Shown piece after piece: positions 32,497 to 40,815 of a stretch of DNA of 64,000 nt (its first letter is position 1; each line of letters opens with the position of its first letter). Source of the stretch: Pseudovibrio sp. Tun.PSC04-5.I4 (GTDB taxonomy: Bacteria; Pseudomonadota; Alphaproteobacteria; Rhizobiales; Stappiaceae); assembly GCF_900104145.1 (NCBI RefSeq), contig NZ_FNLB01000006.1, positions 3,236,501 to 3,300,500 of the forward strand, given 5' to 3'. A program made the translations under genes and the position numbers. The notes below the pieces were generated by a model that worked only from the letters and a program-made list of their open reading frames with translations, was not told the origin of the DNA and did no database searches.

Positions 32497-34527
32497 ATGC
32501 GAATTGATTGGAAACGATTTATTAAAGCGGCACGGGGTGGCATATTTTCCGTCACACGTAATGCAAGTATCCGATTTCGAGCGATCCTACTGGGAATTCT
32601 GACACTTGCGGGATTTGGCGCAGTCGGTGTTGTTTACATTTGGGGGCAGCAACAAACCGAAATCGTGTTTCAGCAGTCTAAAGAATACACCGAGTTAGCT
32701 GAGTTGAGCCAGACGATTGCAATTGCAGCCGGTGCTTTGCAATCGACGCAAAAAGATTATGAGAATGTGCCCGGAGACAGCCTCAAAAGCGATTTTGATG
32801 AGCTGGTAACAGAGGCACAGAGCAAACTTCAGGAGTTGAGTGCTCTTCCTGTGGCGATGGATTACTTCCTCGAAATCTCAGATGCTCGCGACACAATTGA
32901 GGCAATTAGTGGCGCGTTCGGGATGCTGCATGGCTTCCAGTCTAAACTGGGTTATGATGCAGACCGAGGATTACAAAAAGAACTCTCCGCCACGCTGGTT
33001 CAGGCAGAGTCAGCCGTAAAACAAAAGCACAGACGCAGCAAAGACCCCAATACACTGAAACTGATGACAACGTTTAGTGATCTAGCGCGCGCACAGTTTG
33101 ACTATACAATTACTGGAAGCGAAAATTCCCTGGGCGCGTTTGAAGTTGCATTCTCCCGGTATGAGCGAACACTGCCGCGTGCTGAAATCGATCCTGTTGT
33201 TGTTGATAAAGTGAAAGCCAATATGGAAGCCTACAAAAAGGCTTTTGATGCTTACACTAAGGCTTATGAAAAAAGAGCAACCAGCTCTGAATTACTGGCG
33301 AACTTGTTTGACCTTCTGCCTCCACGCTTGAATGAGTTGAAAAATGCTGCGTTGCAGGGTGCCAATGACGCTTCTCAGCGCTTGACCCAAAAAACGCAGC
33401 AGACCAACCTTTATCTAGGTGTTGCTGTCGGTAGCACTGCGCTAACGCTCTTCATTCTTGGGTTCTTCCTGATCTTTGGAATCTTACGCAGCCTAAATGC
33501 GTTGCGTAGCGCTATGGCATTGCTTGCTAAAAACGACCTCTCAGCTGTTATCCCGCTGAACCGTGGTGGTAGAGAGATGTCTGCCATGGCCCAAACGCTG
33601 CAGGTCTTCCGTGATAACATCGAAGAACGTCGCCTCCTTCGCGATGAGCAAGACCGCGAGAATGCAGACAAGCAAGCGCGGGCTGAGCAGGTTGACGGTT
33701 TGATTGTTGGCTTTGAGCAAACAGTGGCAGATGCACTGAGCAATTTGCACAATGCCGCTGATGGTCTTGGTGAAGCGTCCAATGATGTTGGAACAGCTGC
33801 TGACAATGTTTCTACTGAAGCCGTTTCTGCTGGTCGGGCTGTTGAGAATGCGGCTGAGAATGTTTCCAGTGCGTCTGCTGCAACTGAAGAACTGGCGATG
33901 TCCATCAACGAGATTGCAGGGCAGGCTGAGCAGTCTACCCGTGTGGCTGATCGTGCCGTTCAAGGTTCAAAAGCGACTGCAGACACCATGAACCTGCTGA
34001 GTACTGCTGCGAACCGCATTGGTGAAGCCGTTGGCCTTATTCGTGACATTGCAAACCAGACCAACCTTCTGGCACTCAATGCGACGATTGAAGCAGCCCG
34101 AGCTGGTGAGCATGGCAAAGGCTTTGCGGTTGTGGCGTCTGAAGTGAAGATGTTGGCGAGCCAGACATCTCAAGCAACTGAGGAGATTGCGTTGCAGGTT
34201 GGCTCCATTCAGGAAGCTTCTGCTGAGGCGGTGGATGCGATTGGTGATGTTGGAAACGTTATTCAGGAGATGAGCCAGATTGCTTCTGCTGTTGCTGCAT
34301 CTGTTGAGCAACAAAATGCTGCTATTCAAGCGATCACCGAGAACGTTGCCAATGCGACGCAGAGTTCTCAAGAGGGTGCGAGTGCGATGCAGATGGTTGA
34401 AAATGCTTCAGCCAACGCTCGTTCAACAGGTGGGACTGTGTCTGATCTGGCGGATGCGCTGTCACGGCAAGCAGACCATATCAACTCTACTGTTGGTGCA
34501 TTCTTAGAAAAAGTGCGCGCTGCCTAA
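32497..34527 (+). CDS. Methyl-accepting chemotaxis protein
   Basis: A 676-aa receptor. ATG 32497 has AGAGAGG seven bases ahead, so it is preferred to the ATG at 32467. A first membrane helix lies at about residues 32-53, then a large all-helical periplasmic sensor region (about 54-305), a second helix (about 307-330) and a HAMP domain. The methyl-accepting signalling domain follows, with its hairpin tip I-A-N-Q-T-N-L-L-A-L-N-A-T-I-E-A-A-R-A-G-E. The ligand is unknown. No che genes are nearby, so it is an orphan receptor. It has no C-terminal CheR-binding pentapeptide. Confidence 0.93.
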   Translation: MRIDWKRFIKAARGGIFSVTRNASIRFRAILLGILTLAGFGAVGVVYIWGQQQTEIVFQQSKEYTELAELSQTIAIAAGALQSTQKDYENVPGDSLKSDFDELVTEAQSKLQELSALPVAMDYFLEISDARDTIEAISGAFGMLHGFQSKLGYDADRGLQKELSATLVQAESAVKQKHRRSKDPNTLKLMTTFSDLARAQFDYTITGSENSLGAFEVAFSRYERTLPRAEIDPVVVDKVKANMEAYKKAFDAYTKAYEKRATSSELLANLFDLLPPRLNELKNAALQGANDASQRLTQKTQQTNLYLGVAVGSTALTLFILGFFLIFGILRSLNALRSAMALLAKNDLSAVIPLNRGGREMSAMAQTLQVFRDNIEERRLLRDEQDRENADKQARAEQVDGLIVGFEQTVADALSNLHNAADGLGEASNDVGTAADNVSTEAVSAGRAVENAAENVSSASAATEELAMSINEIAGQAEQSTRVADRAVQGSKATADTMNLLSTAANRIGEAVGLIRDIANQTNLLALNATIEAARAGEHGKGFAVVASEVKMLASQTSQATEEIALQVGSIQEASAEAVDAIGDVGNVIQEMSQIASAVAASVEQQNAAIQAITENVANATQSSQEGASAMQMVENASANARSTGGTVSDLADALSRQADHINSTVGAFLEKVRAA

Positions 34528-34553
34528 ATATCTTCACAAAATAACATTTTATA

Positions 34554-34603
34554 TGTGGCGCTTACCTCTGGTTTTTGGATGAGGTAAGCGCCACATTGCT
34601 TTT
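34554..34603 (+). terminator. Terminator after the chemotaxis receptor gene, perfect 15-bp stem
   Basis: TGTGGCGCTTACCTC and GAGGTAAGCGCCACA pair perfectly around a 12-base loop, with TTGCTTTTG after it. The stem is unusually long and the T-run broken, but its place 27 bases after the stop codon fits a terminator or 3'-end stabiliser. Confidence 0.75.
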
Positions 34604-34681
34604 GCGGTACGGATTTGCTGAGCAAAACAAGCAACTCAGAGCAGGTGGGTTGTTTTTCTGCGGCTATTACGGGTTTTGAAA

Positions 34682-35881
34682 ATGATAAAAAAGATTGTTG
34701 TAGTGGGTGCTGGACAGGCAGGTGTGCAGACTGCGCAAACGCTTCGGCAAAAGGGTTATGAAGGCGAGTTGGTGATGCTGGGGAATGAACCTCAACCACC
34801 TTACCAGCGCCCTCCGCTCTCAAAAAAGTTTCTGAGTGGCGACTTGGCGCCTGATGCTTTGTTTATTCGCCCGGAAGCGTTTTTCGAGGTTAATGCTATT
34901 GATTTGCGCGTGAATGCGCATGTGGATCATCTCAATTTAGATAGCAAGTCCGTTGTGCTTTCCAACGGCAAAGAGATTTTTTGGGACAAACTGGTTCTGG
35001 CGACTGGCACGCGTGCGCGCGACTTGCCTCTGCCGGGGGCTGATCTTGAAGGTGTTGTGACGCTGCGTTCCATCAGTGATGTTGAGCGCATGAAAAGCCT
35101 GTTTGTTCCGGGTAAGAAGCTGGTTGTGATTGGCGGGGGTTATATCGGGCTGGAAGTGACAGCGGTTGCCCGCGTCATGGGATTGGACGTGACTGTTCTA
35201 GAAGCGCAGGAGCGTTTGCTGAAGCGTGTTGTTTCGCCAGAAATCTCCACATTTTTCCACGCGTTGCATACAGACCGTGGTGCAGAGATGCATTGTGGAA
35301 CTGGTGTGACCAGCATTGAGGGCAAAGACGGAAAAGTTGCTTCCGTTAAGCTGGCTGATGGAAGAGAACTTGCGTGTGATCTGGTGCTTTCCGCTGTTGG
35401 AGCTGTCGCAAATTCAGAACTTGCGATCGCTGCTGGTTTGGATGTTGACGATGGTATTTTGGTTGATGGGGCTGGGCAAACCTCTCACGAGGATATTTAT
35501 GCCTGTGGTGACTGCGTGCGTTTCTTCTCAGAGCGGTATGGCCGGAGTATTCGTCTGGAAAGCGTACAGAACGCGATTGATCAGGCGAAAGCAGTTGCAG
35601 TTGCTTTAACCGATGCAGATCATGACCACAGCCACGATTATGATCCGCTGCCATGGTTCTGGTCAGACCAGCATCATATCAAGCTACAGATTGCCGGTCT
35701 TTCTAACGGATATGATGATGCGGTTTTGGTGGGGGATACGTCTTCAGACAGCTTCTATGTGGCTTATCTGGCGAAGGGTAAGTTGATTGCAGTCGATAGT
35801 ATCAACCATCCACGTTCGCACATGATGGCGCGGCGCGTGATTGGGCGGGACTGGAAAGACGATTTGCTGCCACCTGCTTAG
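34682..35881 (+). CDS. FAD-dependent pyridine nucleotide oxidoreductase (ferredoxin reductase type)
   Basis: A 399-aa flavoprotein starting at ATG 34682. The FAD-binding Rossmann motif V-V-V-G-A-G-Q-A-G-V-Q-T-A begins near residue 5, followed by P-P-Y-Q-R-P-P-L-S-K. The NAD(P)H-binding motif V-V-I-G-G-G-Y-I-G-L-E-V lies near residue 150, and D-I-Y-A-C-G-D is present. This matches reductases of ferredoxin or rubredoxin-linked oxygenase/P450 systems (AIF-like family). No ferredoxin, oxygenase or P450 gene adjoins it, so the electron acceptor is unknown. It is a single gene with its own terminator. Confidence 0.9.
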   Translation: MIKKIVVVGAGQAGVQTAQTLRQKGYEGELVMLGNEPQPPYQRPPLSKKFLSGDLAPDALFIRPEAFFEVNAIDLRVNAHVDHLNLDSKSVVLSNGKEIFWDKLVLATGTRARDLPLPGADLEGVVTLRSISDVERMKSLFVPGKKLVVIGGGYIGLEVTAVARVMGLDVTVLEAQERLLKRVVSPEISTFFHALHTDRGAEMHCGTGVTSIEGKDGKVASVKLADGRELACDLVLSAVGAVANSELAIAAGLDVDDGILVDGAGQTSHEDIYACGDCVRFFSERYGRSIRLESVQNAIDQAKAVAVALTDADHDHSHDYDPLPWFWSDQHHIKLQIAGLSNGYDDAVLVGDTSSDSFYVAYLAKGKLIAVDSINHPRSHMMARRVIGRDWKDDLLPPA

Positions 35882-35895
35882 ACCTGTTGAATTTG

Positions 35896-35936
35896 AGAGC
35901 GTGTCACAGCTGAGCGACACGCTCTTTGTTTTTTGC
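35896..35936 (+). terminator. Rho-independent terminator after the oxidoreductase gene
   Basis: AGAGCGTGTC-acagctgagc-GACACGCTCT followed by TTGTTTTTTG. It ends eight bases before the stop of the convergent hydrolase gene. Confidence 0.88.
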
Positions 35937-35943
35937 GTGTGCT

Positions 35944-36726
35944 TTAGCGGGTGTTTTCCAGAATGAGCCGGATAACTTCCTGCGGAATTTCCATGTGAAC
36001 CATGTGGCCAACACCATCGAACACGTGACAGGCAACCGGACCCGGTAACTTGTGGCATTGGCGGGTTGGTAACATTTTATCCTGTGTGCCCCAGACCACT
36101 TTGATCGGCATCGGCAATTCGGCGAGTTTTGCCGTTGGCAAGACGCCTTGACGCTCCCCATCCAGAATGAGTTCGGAAACTGCTTTCAGAGCGTCTGCCG
36201 CGCCCGGTATGGAGCGTTGTGCTGCAACATACTTAGCCAGATCCTGTGGCAGTTCAAACTCCAGCCCAACAAACTGTTCCAAAAGGGCTTGCTGTTCAGC
36301 TTCTGTTTGCGAAACAGCATAACGGCGGAGCAGTTTGGCATTGATCTCTGATCCGAAGCCGCCGGGTGCGAGCAATGTCAGGCTGGCAATACGTTCTGGA
36401 CAGCGCATGGCAACAAGGCTGGCGATGGCGCCGCCCATGCTGTGGCCAACCAGATGCACCTTGTCGAGTTTCAAAGCGTCCAGTGATTTCACAATGGCTT
36501 TTGCGGAACCGACGGCGTTGCTTGGTTCGAAATCTGCAAGGGCACGTCCATGCGCTGGCAAATCGAACGCAATTGTTCGACGTTCATTTTCCAGCTGGAC
36601 TTGAATATTGCGCCACGTGCTGGCGTCGCCACCAAACCCATGGATGAAAATAATTGGCTCTGAGTTCTCAGGACCGAAAACGGTGAATGGCAAACAGGTT
36701 ACATCTTGCATACTATCGATATTCAT
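35944..36726 (-). CDS. Alpha/beta hydrolase
   Basis: A 260-aa serine hydrolase. ATG 36726 is chosen because GGGAGG stands seven bases before it; an upstream in-frame ATG at 36765 lacks such a site. The oxyanion stretch F-I-H-G-F-G-G-D comes first, then the nucleophile elbow G-H-S-M-G-G, an Asp in W-G-T-Q-D-K and a late His in G-V-G-H-M-V-H. The layout recalls the E2-tethered or lone hydrolases seen with acetoin/lipoamide enzymes, but no such genes adjoin it. Substrate unknown. Confidence 0.85.
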   Translation of the reverse strand: MNIDSMQDVTCLPFTVFGPENSEPIIFIHGFGGDASTWRNIQVQLENERRTIAFDLPAHGRALADFEPSNAVGSAKAIVKSLDALKLDKVHLVGHSMGGAIASLVAMRCPERIASLTLLAPGGFGSEINAKLLRRYAVSQTEAEQQALLEQFVGLEFELPQDLAKYVAAQRSIPGAADALKAVSELILDGERQGVLPTAKLAELPMPIKVVWGTQDKMLPTRQCHKLPGPVACHVFDGVGHMVHMEIPQEVIRLILENTR

Positions 36727-37065
36727 ATAAGGCCTCCCCTTAGGCGTATTATATGCCCCTTTCATTCAGAGGTTTACCCGTGACTTAGGCTAAGGCAGAA
36801 TTTTTTATCGGCCAAGAAACAAGCAAATTTGGCAGAGAATTTTGCAAGATGTCGCGAAATTGTAAAAACATGCAACAAACGACCTAGAATTGAGTGGTTT
36901 TACTTGGATATCGATTATCAGATGTTGATAATCAGTTTCAGTTTGAAACATATGAGCATTAAGATTCGCCGGGTAAATTTGTTGAGTTTCTGGGTGTTGA
37001 TTTAATTTTAAAATTCGACCGGTCCTGCTTTGAGCAGAGACTATCGCCAATTTCAGGGGGTGACG
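36727..37065. other. Intergenic region with a perfect palindrome (36913-36933)
   Basis: 339 bases between the divergent hydrolase and L,D-transpeptidase genes. They are AT-rich near 36840-36980. GATTATCA-gatgt-TGATAATC (eight-base perfect arms) lies about 135 bases before the transpeptidase start and could be a regulator site. No gene is supported. Confidence 0.4.
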
Positions 37066-37677
37066 ATGCGAGGATATCTTCGTAAGGGAATATTTGCGAT
37101 CATTTGTACACTGGTTAGCTTCGTTTTTGTTGCGCCAGCAAGTGCAGGCAAATTGTGGAATCCAGACACGCGTCAGTGGGATATCTTTCCAGATACGCCT
37201 GCAATGGCAAGCCGTTCTGCACGCAGTAAGTTTAAGCGTAAAGTGATTTCTTATCGGACTGCGGAGAAGCCAGGCACTATTATTATCGATACTGACGAGC
37301 GCTACCTTTATCATGTTCAAGAGAACGGTAAAGCAGTGCGTTACGGCATCGGTGTTGGTCGGGATGGCTTTGAGTGGAATGGAACAGAACGTGTAACACG
37401 TAAGGCGAAATGGCCGGGCTGGACACCACCAGAAGAGATGCGTCGTCGTGAAGCAAAGAAGGGTCGTACTCTTCCGCGTTACATGAAGGGTGGGCCAGAA
37501 AATCCACTTGGAGCACGTGCGTTGTACCTAGGCTCAACTATCTATCGTATTCACGGAACAACAGAAGACTGGAGCATTGGACGCGCTGTTTCTTCCGGCT
37601 GTATCCGTATGTTCAACGACGATGTTTCCTACCTGTATGAACAGGTCAATTTGGGCACAAAAGTTGTCGTAAATTAA
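37066..37677 (+). CDS. L,D-transpeptidase (YkuD domain), exported
   Basis: A 203-aa periplasmic cell-wall enzyme. ATG 37066 has GGGGGTG six bases ahead. The signal peptide spans residues 1-28 (F-A-I-I-C-T-L-V-S...A-S-A). The YkuD domain covers about 75-203, opening with I-I-I-D-T-D-E-R-Y-L-Y. The active site is I-H-G-T-T followed by S-S-G-C-I-R-M with the catalytic Cys near residue 183. Such enzymes make 3-3 crosslinks in peptidoglycan or attach proteins to it. It belongs to the short ErfK/YbiS-like group common in Rhizobiales, which rely heavily on L,D-crosslinks. Confidence 0.93.
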   Translation: MRGYLRKGIFAIICTLVSFVFVAPASAGKLWNPDTRQWDIFPDTPAMASRSARSKFKRKVISYRTAEKPGTIIIDTDERYLYHVQENGKAVRYGIGVGRDGFEWNGTERVTRKAKWPGWTPPEEMRRREAKKGRTLPRYMKGGPENPLGARALYLGSTIYRIHGTTEDWSIGRAVSSGCIRMFNDDVSYLYEQVNLGTKVVVN

Positions 37678-37705
37678 TATTGCTTTGAGAGCTGTATGCA
37701 TGTGA

Positions 37706-37730
37706 GCCTGGGGAAACCCGGGCTTTTTTG
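37706..37730 (+). terminator. Rho-independent terminator after the L,D-transpeptidase gene
   Basis: GCCTGGG-gaaa-CCCGGGC with one G-T pair, then TTTTTTG. The GNRA-type loop makes it a compact, stable hairpin. Confidence 0.9.
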
Positions 37731-37769
37731 TATCTATAATTCGTGGTGGAGCGCTTTCAGATGTGGAAG

Positions 37770-38453
37770 TTAACGATATCCATCAGAAACCGGGCGGCAA
37801 CAGCCCTGCAAGACCACGTCTTTCTTGCCAACCTGTTTTATGGTGGCCTGCGCCTCTCCCCATACGAATGTATCTATGGATGTAAAAGTACACTGCTTTT
37901 CAGTCACGGTTAAGTGCAGGGTAATTTCATTATTACCGGCACTCACGCGAGTGGCACTTTTGTTTTCTTCAGTAATCACGCTCTCAAATGGAACGCGGTT
38001 TAAGAGACCCATGATGTTGGAGTAAGTTACGGTGTTGCTGTTCCATTCGATGGTCCAGGAGGGTTCTGTTCCTCCGCAGATACCAAGAATGGGTAGAGTG
38101 GTGTTTGAAAAGGAAATCGGCTCGACGATTTTTAGCGCGGAGGATCTGACCCAACCCTGGATCTCTCCAATGCTGACTTTCTGCCAAAGTGTGTTGTTGG
38201 TTTTTCGCTGAACGCCGCTGGAATTGAAGATGGTATCACCCGGTAGTTGAACCACCACGGAGGCGGTCTCCGACGGCGTATCGTATATGGACAATAGTGC
38301 GCCTAGTTTCTGATCAATTTGTTTGTAATAGCCGGGAGATGTTGAAGGCCCATCCGGTTTTGTTTTTTGTGCCAGTGCTGTCGTAGTGATCATGCATACG
38401 GATACTGAGAGAGCAAATTTGGTCAGGAATTGGACTTTATAAGTCGGGAGCAT
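37770..38453 (-). CDS. Exported protein with SH3-like domain
   Basis: A 227-aa protein. AGGAGG lies five bases before ATG 38453, so the longer in-frame start at 38498 is rejected. The signal peptide covers residues 1-28 (A-L-S-V-S-V-C-M-I-T-T-T-A-L-A). Residues about 50-110 resemble a bacterial SH3 domain (L-L-S-I-Y-D-T-P-S-E-T-A-S-V-V-V-Q-L-P-G ... W-Q-K-V-S-I-G-E-I-Q-G-W-V). The C-terminal half is a distinct domain with four Cys (I-C-G-G, E-K-Q-C-T, G-C-C-R-P). A role in envelope binding or cell-wall sensing is inferred only from the SH3 fold. Confidence 0.7.
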   Translation of the reverse strand: MLPTYKVQFLTKFALSVSVCMITTTALAQKTKPDGPSTSPGYYKQIDQKLGALLSIYDTPSETASVVVQLPGDTIFNSSGVQRKTNNTLWQKVSIGEIQGWVRSSALKIVEPISFSNTTLPILGICGGTEPSWTIEWNSNTVTYSNIMGLLNRVPFESVITEENKSATRVSAGNNEITLHLTVTEKQCTFTSIDTFVWGEAQATIKQVGKKDVVLQGCCRPVSDGYR

Positions 38454-38641
38454 TAACGCCTCCTGTGGTGCGTGCTTGCTCAGTTTGAAGCGTTTCACAC
38501 CCGGTTGTTTTTGTTTTAACCGAGAGTTTAGCCAAGTTTCGCCTAGGAAACCTTAAAGGGTCGTGAGGTGTTGGGGCATCCAGCGATCTGAAGGATGTGA
38601 CATGGCGCATGAATGTCATTAGACTGCTGGATTGTTCACAT

Positions 38642-39247
38642 TTATTGAACTGGTTGGCGTAGGATTGTCTTCAGTTTTTCCGGAGCAACGCGGTTTGAGT
38701 CATTCAGATAGATCTCGTGATGATGTCCCCTTGCGACTAGATCGTGCGTTGGCAGGAATTCCTGATGAAGCTTGGCAACTATCTGGCGCAAATCTGCGTT
38801 GGGGCCTTTGTGCATAATTTGCACGCAGTGGCCCTCTGTTATGCTCTCACGCCGTAAACTTGCAGGGGCGTCTCCGAGTTTTTGCGTAGCCAACTGAATG
38901 GCATCTCTGAATATATCCTCATCCAACCAATGTGGTAGAACAATCATTGCACGCCACTTCAGTTGGTCTTTTTTGCCGGTGATTAAGTCGTTCATATCAT
39001 CGGCCCACCACAGTGCTTCCAATGGCGGTTCAACAAAGTGTTTGCCCATTCGCTCCTTTGCGATGCGTTTTATTGGAAAGATCACCGTAAACAGCCACTT
39101 TACTGCCCGTAAAAAAGCAGGACCTTCCGGGTTGCTTTTTCCGTCGATCATGACGAATTGCATTTCTGGTACATCGACCAAAGAGAAGTCCTTGGTTGTT
39201 GGTTGGTAGAGTTCTTTCAATCTGTCTTGAATATCAATTGCGACCAT
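38642..39247 (-). CDS. GyrI-like small-molecule-binding domain protein
   Basis: A 201-aa cytoplasmic protein. The start V-D-V-P-E-M-Q-F-V-M-I-D-G-K-S-N-P-E-G and the late stretch H-D-L-V-A-R-G-H-H-H-E-I-Y-L-N-D match the stand-alone GyrI-like (SHS2/Rob-effector) family. Members bind hydrophobic cations or act as small-molecule hydrolases or sensors. It is second in a two-gene operon with a PadR regulator (10-base gap). The cassette therefore probably senses or sequesters a toxic small molecule. Confidence 0.82.
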   Translation of the reverse strand: MVAIDIQDRLKELYQPTTKDFSLVDVPEMQFVMIDGKSNPEGPAFLRAVKWLFTVIFPIKRIAKERMGKHFVEPPLEALWWADDMNDLITGKKDQLKWRAMIVLPHWLDEDIFRDAIQLATQKLGDAPASLRRESITEGHCVQIMHKGPNADLRQIVAKLHQEFLPTHDLVARGHHHEIYLNDSNRVAPEKLKTILRQPVQ

Positions 39248-39257
39248 AGCTGCTTCC

Positions 39258-39800
39258 TCACCTGTTCCAGGGTTTGCAGGTCATGTAATCGAGTGTCTGA
39301 TGAAGCCAGTCGGCTTCGGCCTTCAGTTGCCCGATTGAAAAGTTGAAAAGTGCTTCGACGTGATCTGGCAAAGGTTGTTGATCTATTAGTATATTTTCGA
39401 TGCGGGAGAGTTCTGTTTGAAGAGCTTCACCGCGCTGGCGCAGAGCACTCAGGGCTTGCTGGCGGGTTAGGGTAGGCCAATGTGCCATTCCTAGCAGTAT
39501 GGAAGAGTAGGTAGGTCTAACGGTTTTGATAGCTGTGAGAGTTTGTGTGACGAGGGCATCTCGTCCTGTACTCGTCATTATGTAACTTTTCTTTGCCTTT
39601 GCACCGGATGGTTTTTCCGCTGTGACAAAGTCTTTCTTCTCCAGCTTTCCTAGGACAAAATAGATGGATGAAAACCCAATTTGCGTCCATTCACGCATGC
39701 CACGCTGCTCGATAACCTGTTCAAGCTCATAGCCATGGCGAGGCATTTCTGAAACCAGACCAAGAACCAGCAATTCGCTATCAGTGAGATTATCAGACAT
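39258..39800 (-). CDS. PadR family transcriptional regulator
   Basis: A 180-aa regulator. The N-terminal winged helix (residues 5-85) carries L-G-L-V-S-E-M-P-R-H-G-Y-E-L and I-G-F-S-S-I-Y-F-V-L-G-K-L-E-K-K. The C-terminal half is the helical dimerisation domain of PadR/AphA-like (Vir_act_alpha_C) proteins. Two palindromes sit directly before its start codon (39803-39844), a classic set-up for autorepression. The downstream GyrI-like gene would be co-regulated. The inducer is unknown. Confidence 0.88.
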   Translation of the reverse strand: MSDNLTDSELLVLGLVSEMPRHGYELEQVIEQRGMREWTQIGFSSIYFVLGKLEKKDFVTAEKPSGAKAKKSYIMTSTGRDALVTQTLTAIKTVRPTYSSILLGMAHWPTLTRQQALSALRQRGEALQTELSRIENILIDQQPLPDHVEALFNFSIGQLKAEADWLHQTLDYMTCKPWNR

Positions 39801-39802
39801 AC

Positions 39803-39820
39803 TATTCTAGCCTTAGAATA
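39803..39820. promoter_or_regulatory. Probable PadR operator, site 1
   Basis: TATTCTA-gcct-TAGAATA begins three bases upstream of the padR-type start codon. It shares its TATTCTA arms with site 2, 24 bases away centre to centre, so two dimers could bind nearly the same DNA face. Confidence 0.72.
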
Positions 39821-39826
39821 AAATTA

Positions 39827-39844
39827 TATTCTAGTGCTAGAATA
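39827..39844. promoter_or_regulatory. Probable PadR operator, site 2
   Basis: TATTCTAG-tg-CTAGAATA, perfect eight-base arms. It probably overlaps the promoter of the PadR/GyrI-like operon. Confidence 0.75.
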
Positions 39845-39878
39845 CAGAGATAGGTTTGTCAATTGGCCTAGCGTGTAT

Positions 39879-40646
39879 CTATTGCTTCTTGGTGACCATC
39901 ACCAGCATGTTGTCTCGCAGGCTAACGTGTTGGCGATAAAGCAGGAGGCAGCGGCAGTTGTATTTGCTTTCTCGTTGCTGGAAATATTCCGCATACCGGT
40001 GGATGTCGTGTCGGTTCACATCTTCGATGATATAGACACCGTTGCTGGTGAGCAGATCACTGATGTTCTCAAAGAAACAGATACCCGCCTCATAATGACG
40101 CAGGCCGTCATCAATGATAAGATCGTAGGGGTGTGGAGCTACCTGAGCTTTGAAATTGACAATGCTGTCGGTGCTGGTCTGATCAACTTGGAAAGTCTGA
40201 ATGCGAATATCTGAAAACAGGCAGTTGGGGTCAATATCTATTCCGGTGATTTCCGCATTCGGGAAATAATCGCGCCAAACGCGCAGTGACGCACCAGGCT
40301 TTCCGTCTTTGCCCATGTTGGAGAGACAATTGGTGTCGTTGGTGCCAATTCCGCATTCAAGGACGTTTGTGATTTTATCACGGCAATGATCGAAGATCAG
40401 GCTGTAGAAGTCTGTATAGGTATGCGGTTCCCATTGAAACTTGGATGTTTCCGGGCAATTTGTCCCTTTATCACTGCCATAAACATCGCAAAGCTGGGCC
40501 AAGTAACTGTTTGTTGCTGGCGCATAAAACGCCTCAATACGTTGCCCCAACTGCTCCTCTACTGAAGCACGTGTTCTATCCAGCTTGGTTTTGGGTATCA
40601 GTTGGCGAAGCAACTTGTTGAAGGTGAGCGTGTGAGAGCTGGTCAT
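39879..40646 (-). CDS. Class I SAM-dependent methyltransferase
   Basis: A 255-aa enzyme. The opening Y-G-S-D-K-G-T-N and Y-T-D-F-Y-S-L-I-F stretches precede motif I L-E-C-G-I-G-T-N-D. The acidic loop I-T-G-I-D-I-D-P and L-I-I-D-D-G-L-R-H-Y-E then bind SAM and a metal. This pattern is that of sugar or macrolide O-methyltransferases (MycE/TylE-like) and glycan-cluster methyltransferases. No glycosyltransferase adjoins it, so the acceptor is unknown. It ends just before the PadR operators and may be unrelated to that cassette. Confidence 0.82.
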   Translation of the reverse strand: MTSSHTLTFNKLLRQLIPKTKLDRTRASVEEQLGQRIEAFYAPATNSYLAQLCDVYGSDKGTNCPETSKFQWEPHTYTDFYSLIFDHCRDKITNVLECGIGTNDTNCLSNMGKDGKPGASLRVWRDYFPNAEITGIDIDPNCLFSDIRIQTFQVDQTSTDSIVNFKAQVAPHPYDLIIDDGLRHYEAGICFFENISDLLTSNGVYIIEDVNRHDIHRYAEYFQQRESKYNCRCLLLYRQHVSLRDNMLVMVTKKQ

Positions 40647-40766
40647 GTTTCGGTCGCTACTTCCAGATTAATGCCAAGGAATGCGTAGATTAGCACTCTG
40701 GCTGAAATGGAATACTCCCATCTTTTTGCTGTGTAATTCCCATGGAGCTAGTCGTGCGCAGACAAC

Positions 40767-40796
40767 AAAAAAGGGCCGCCGAAGCAGCCCTTTTGA
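40767..40796 (-). terminator. Terminator after secA
   Basis: Read leftward from the secA stop: AAAAGGGC, a ten-base loop, GCCCTTTT, followed by TTGTTG. It is 20 bases past the stop codon. Confidence 0.85.
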
Positions 40797-40815
40797 AACG
40801 TGAAACGGTTTGCGG

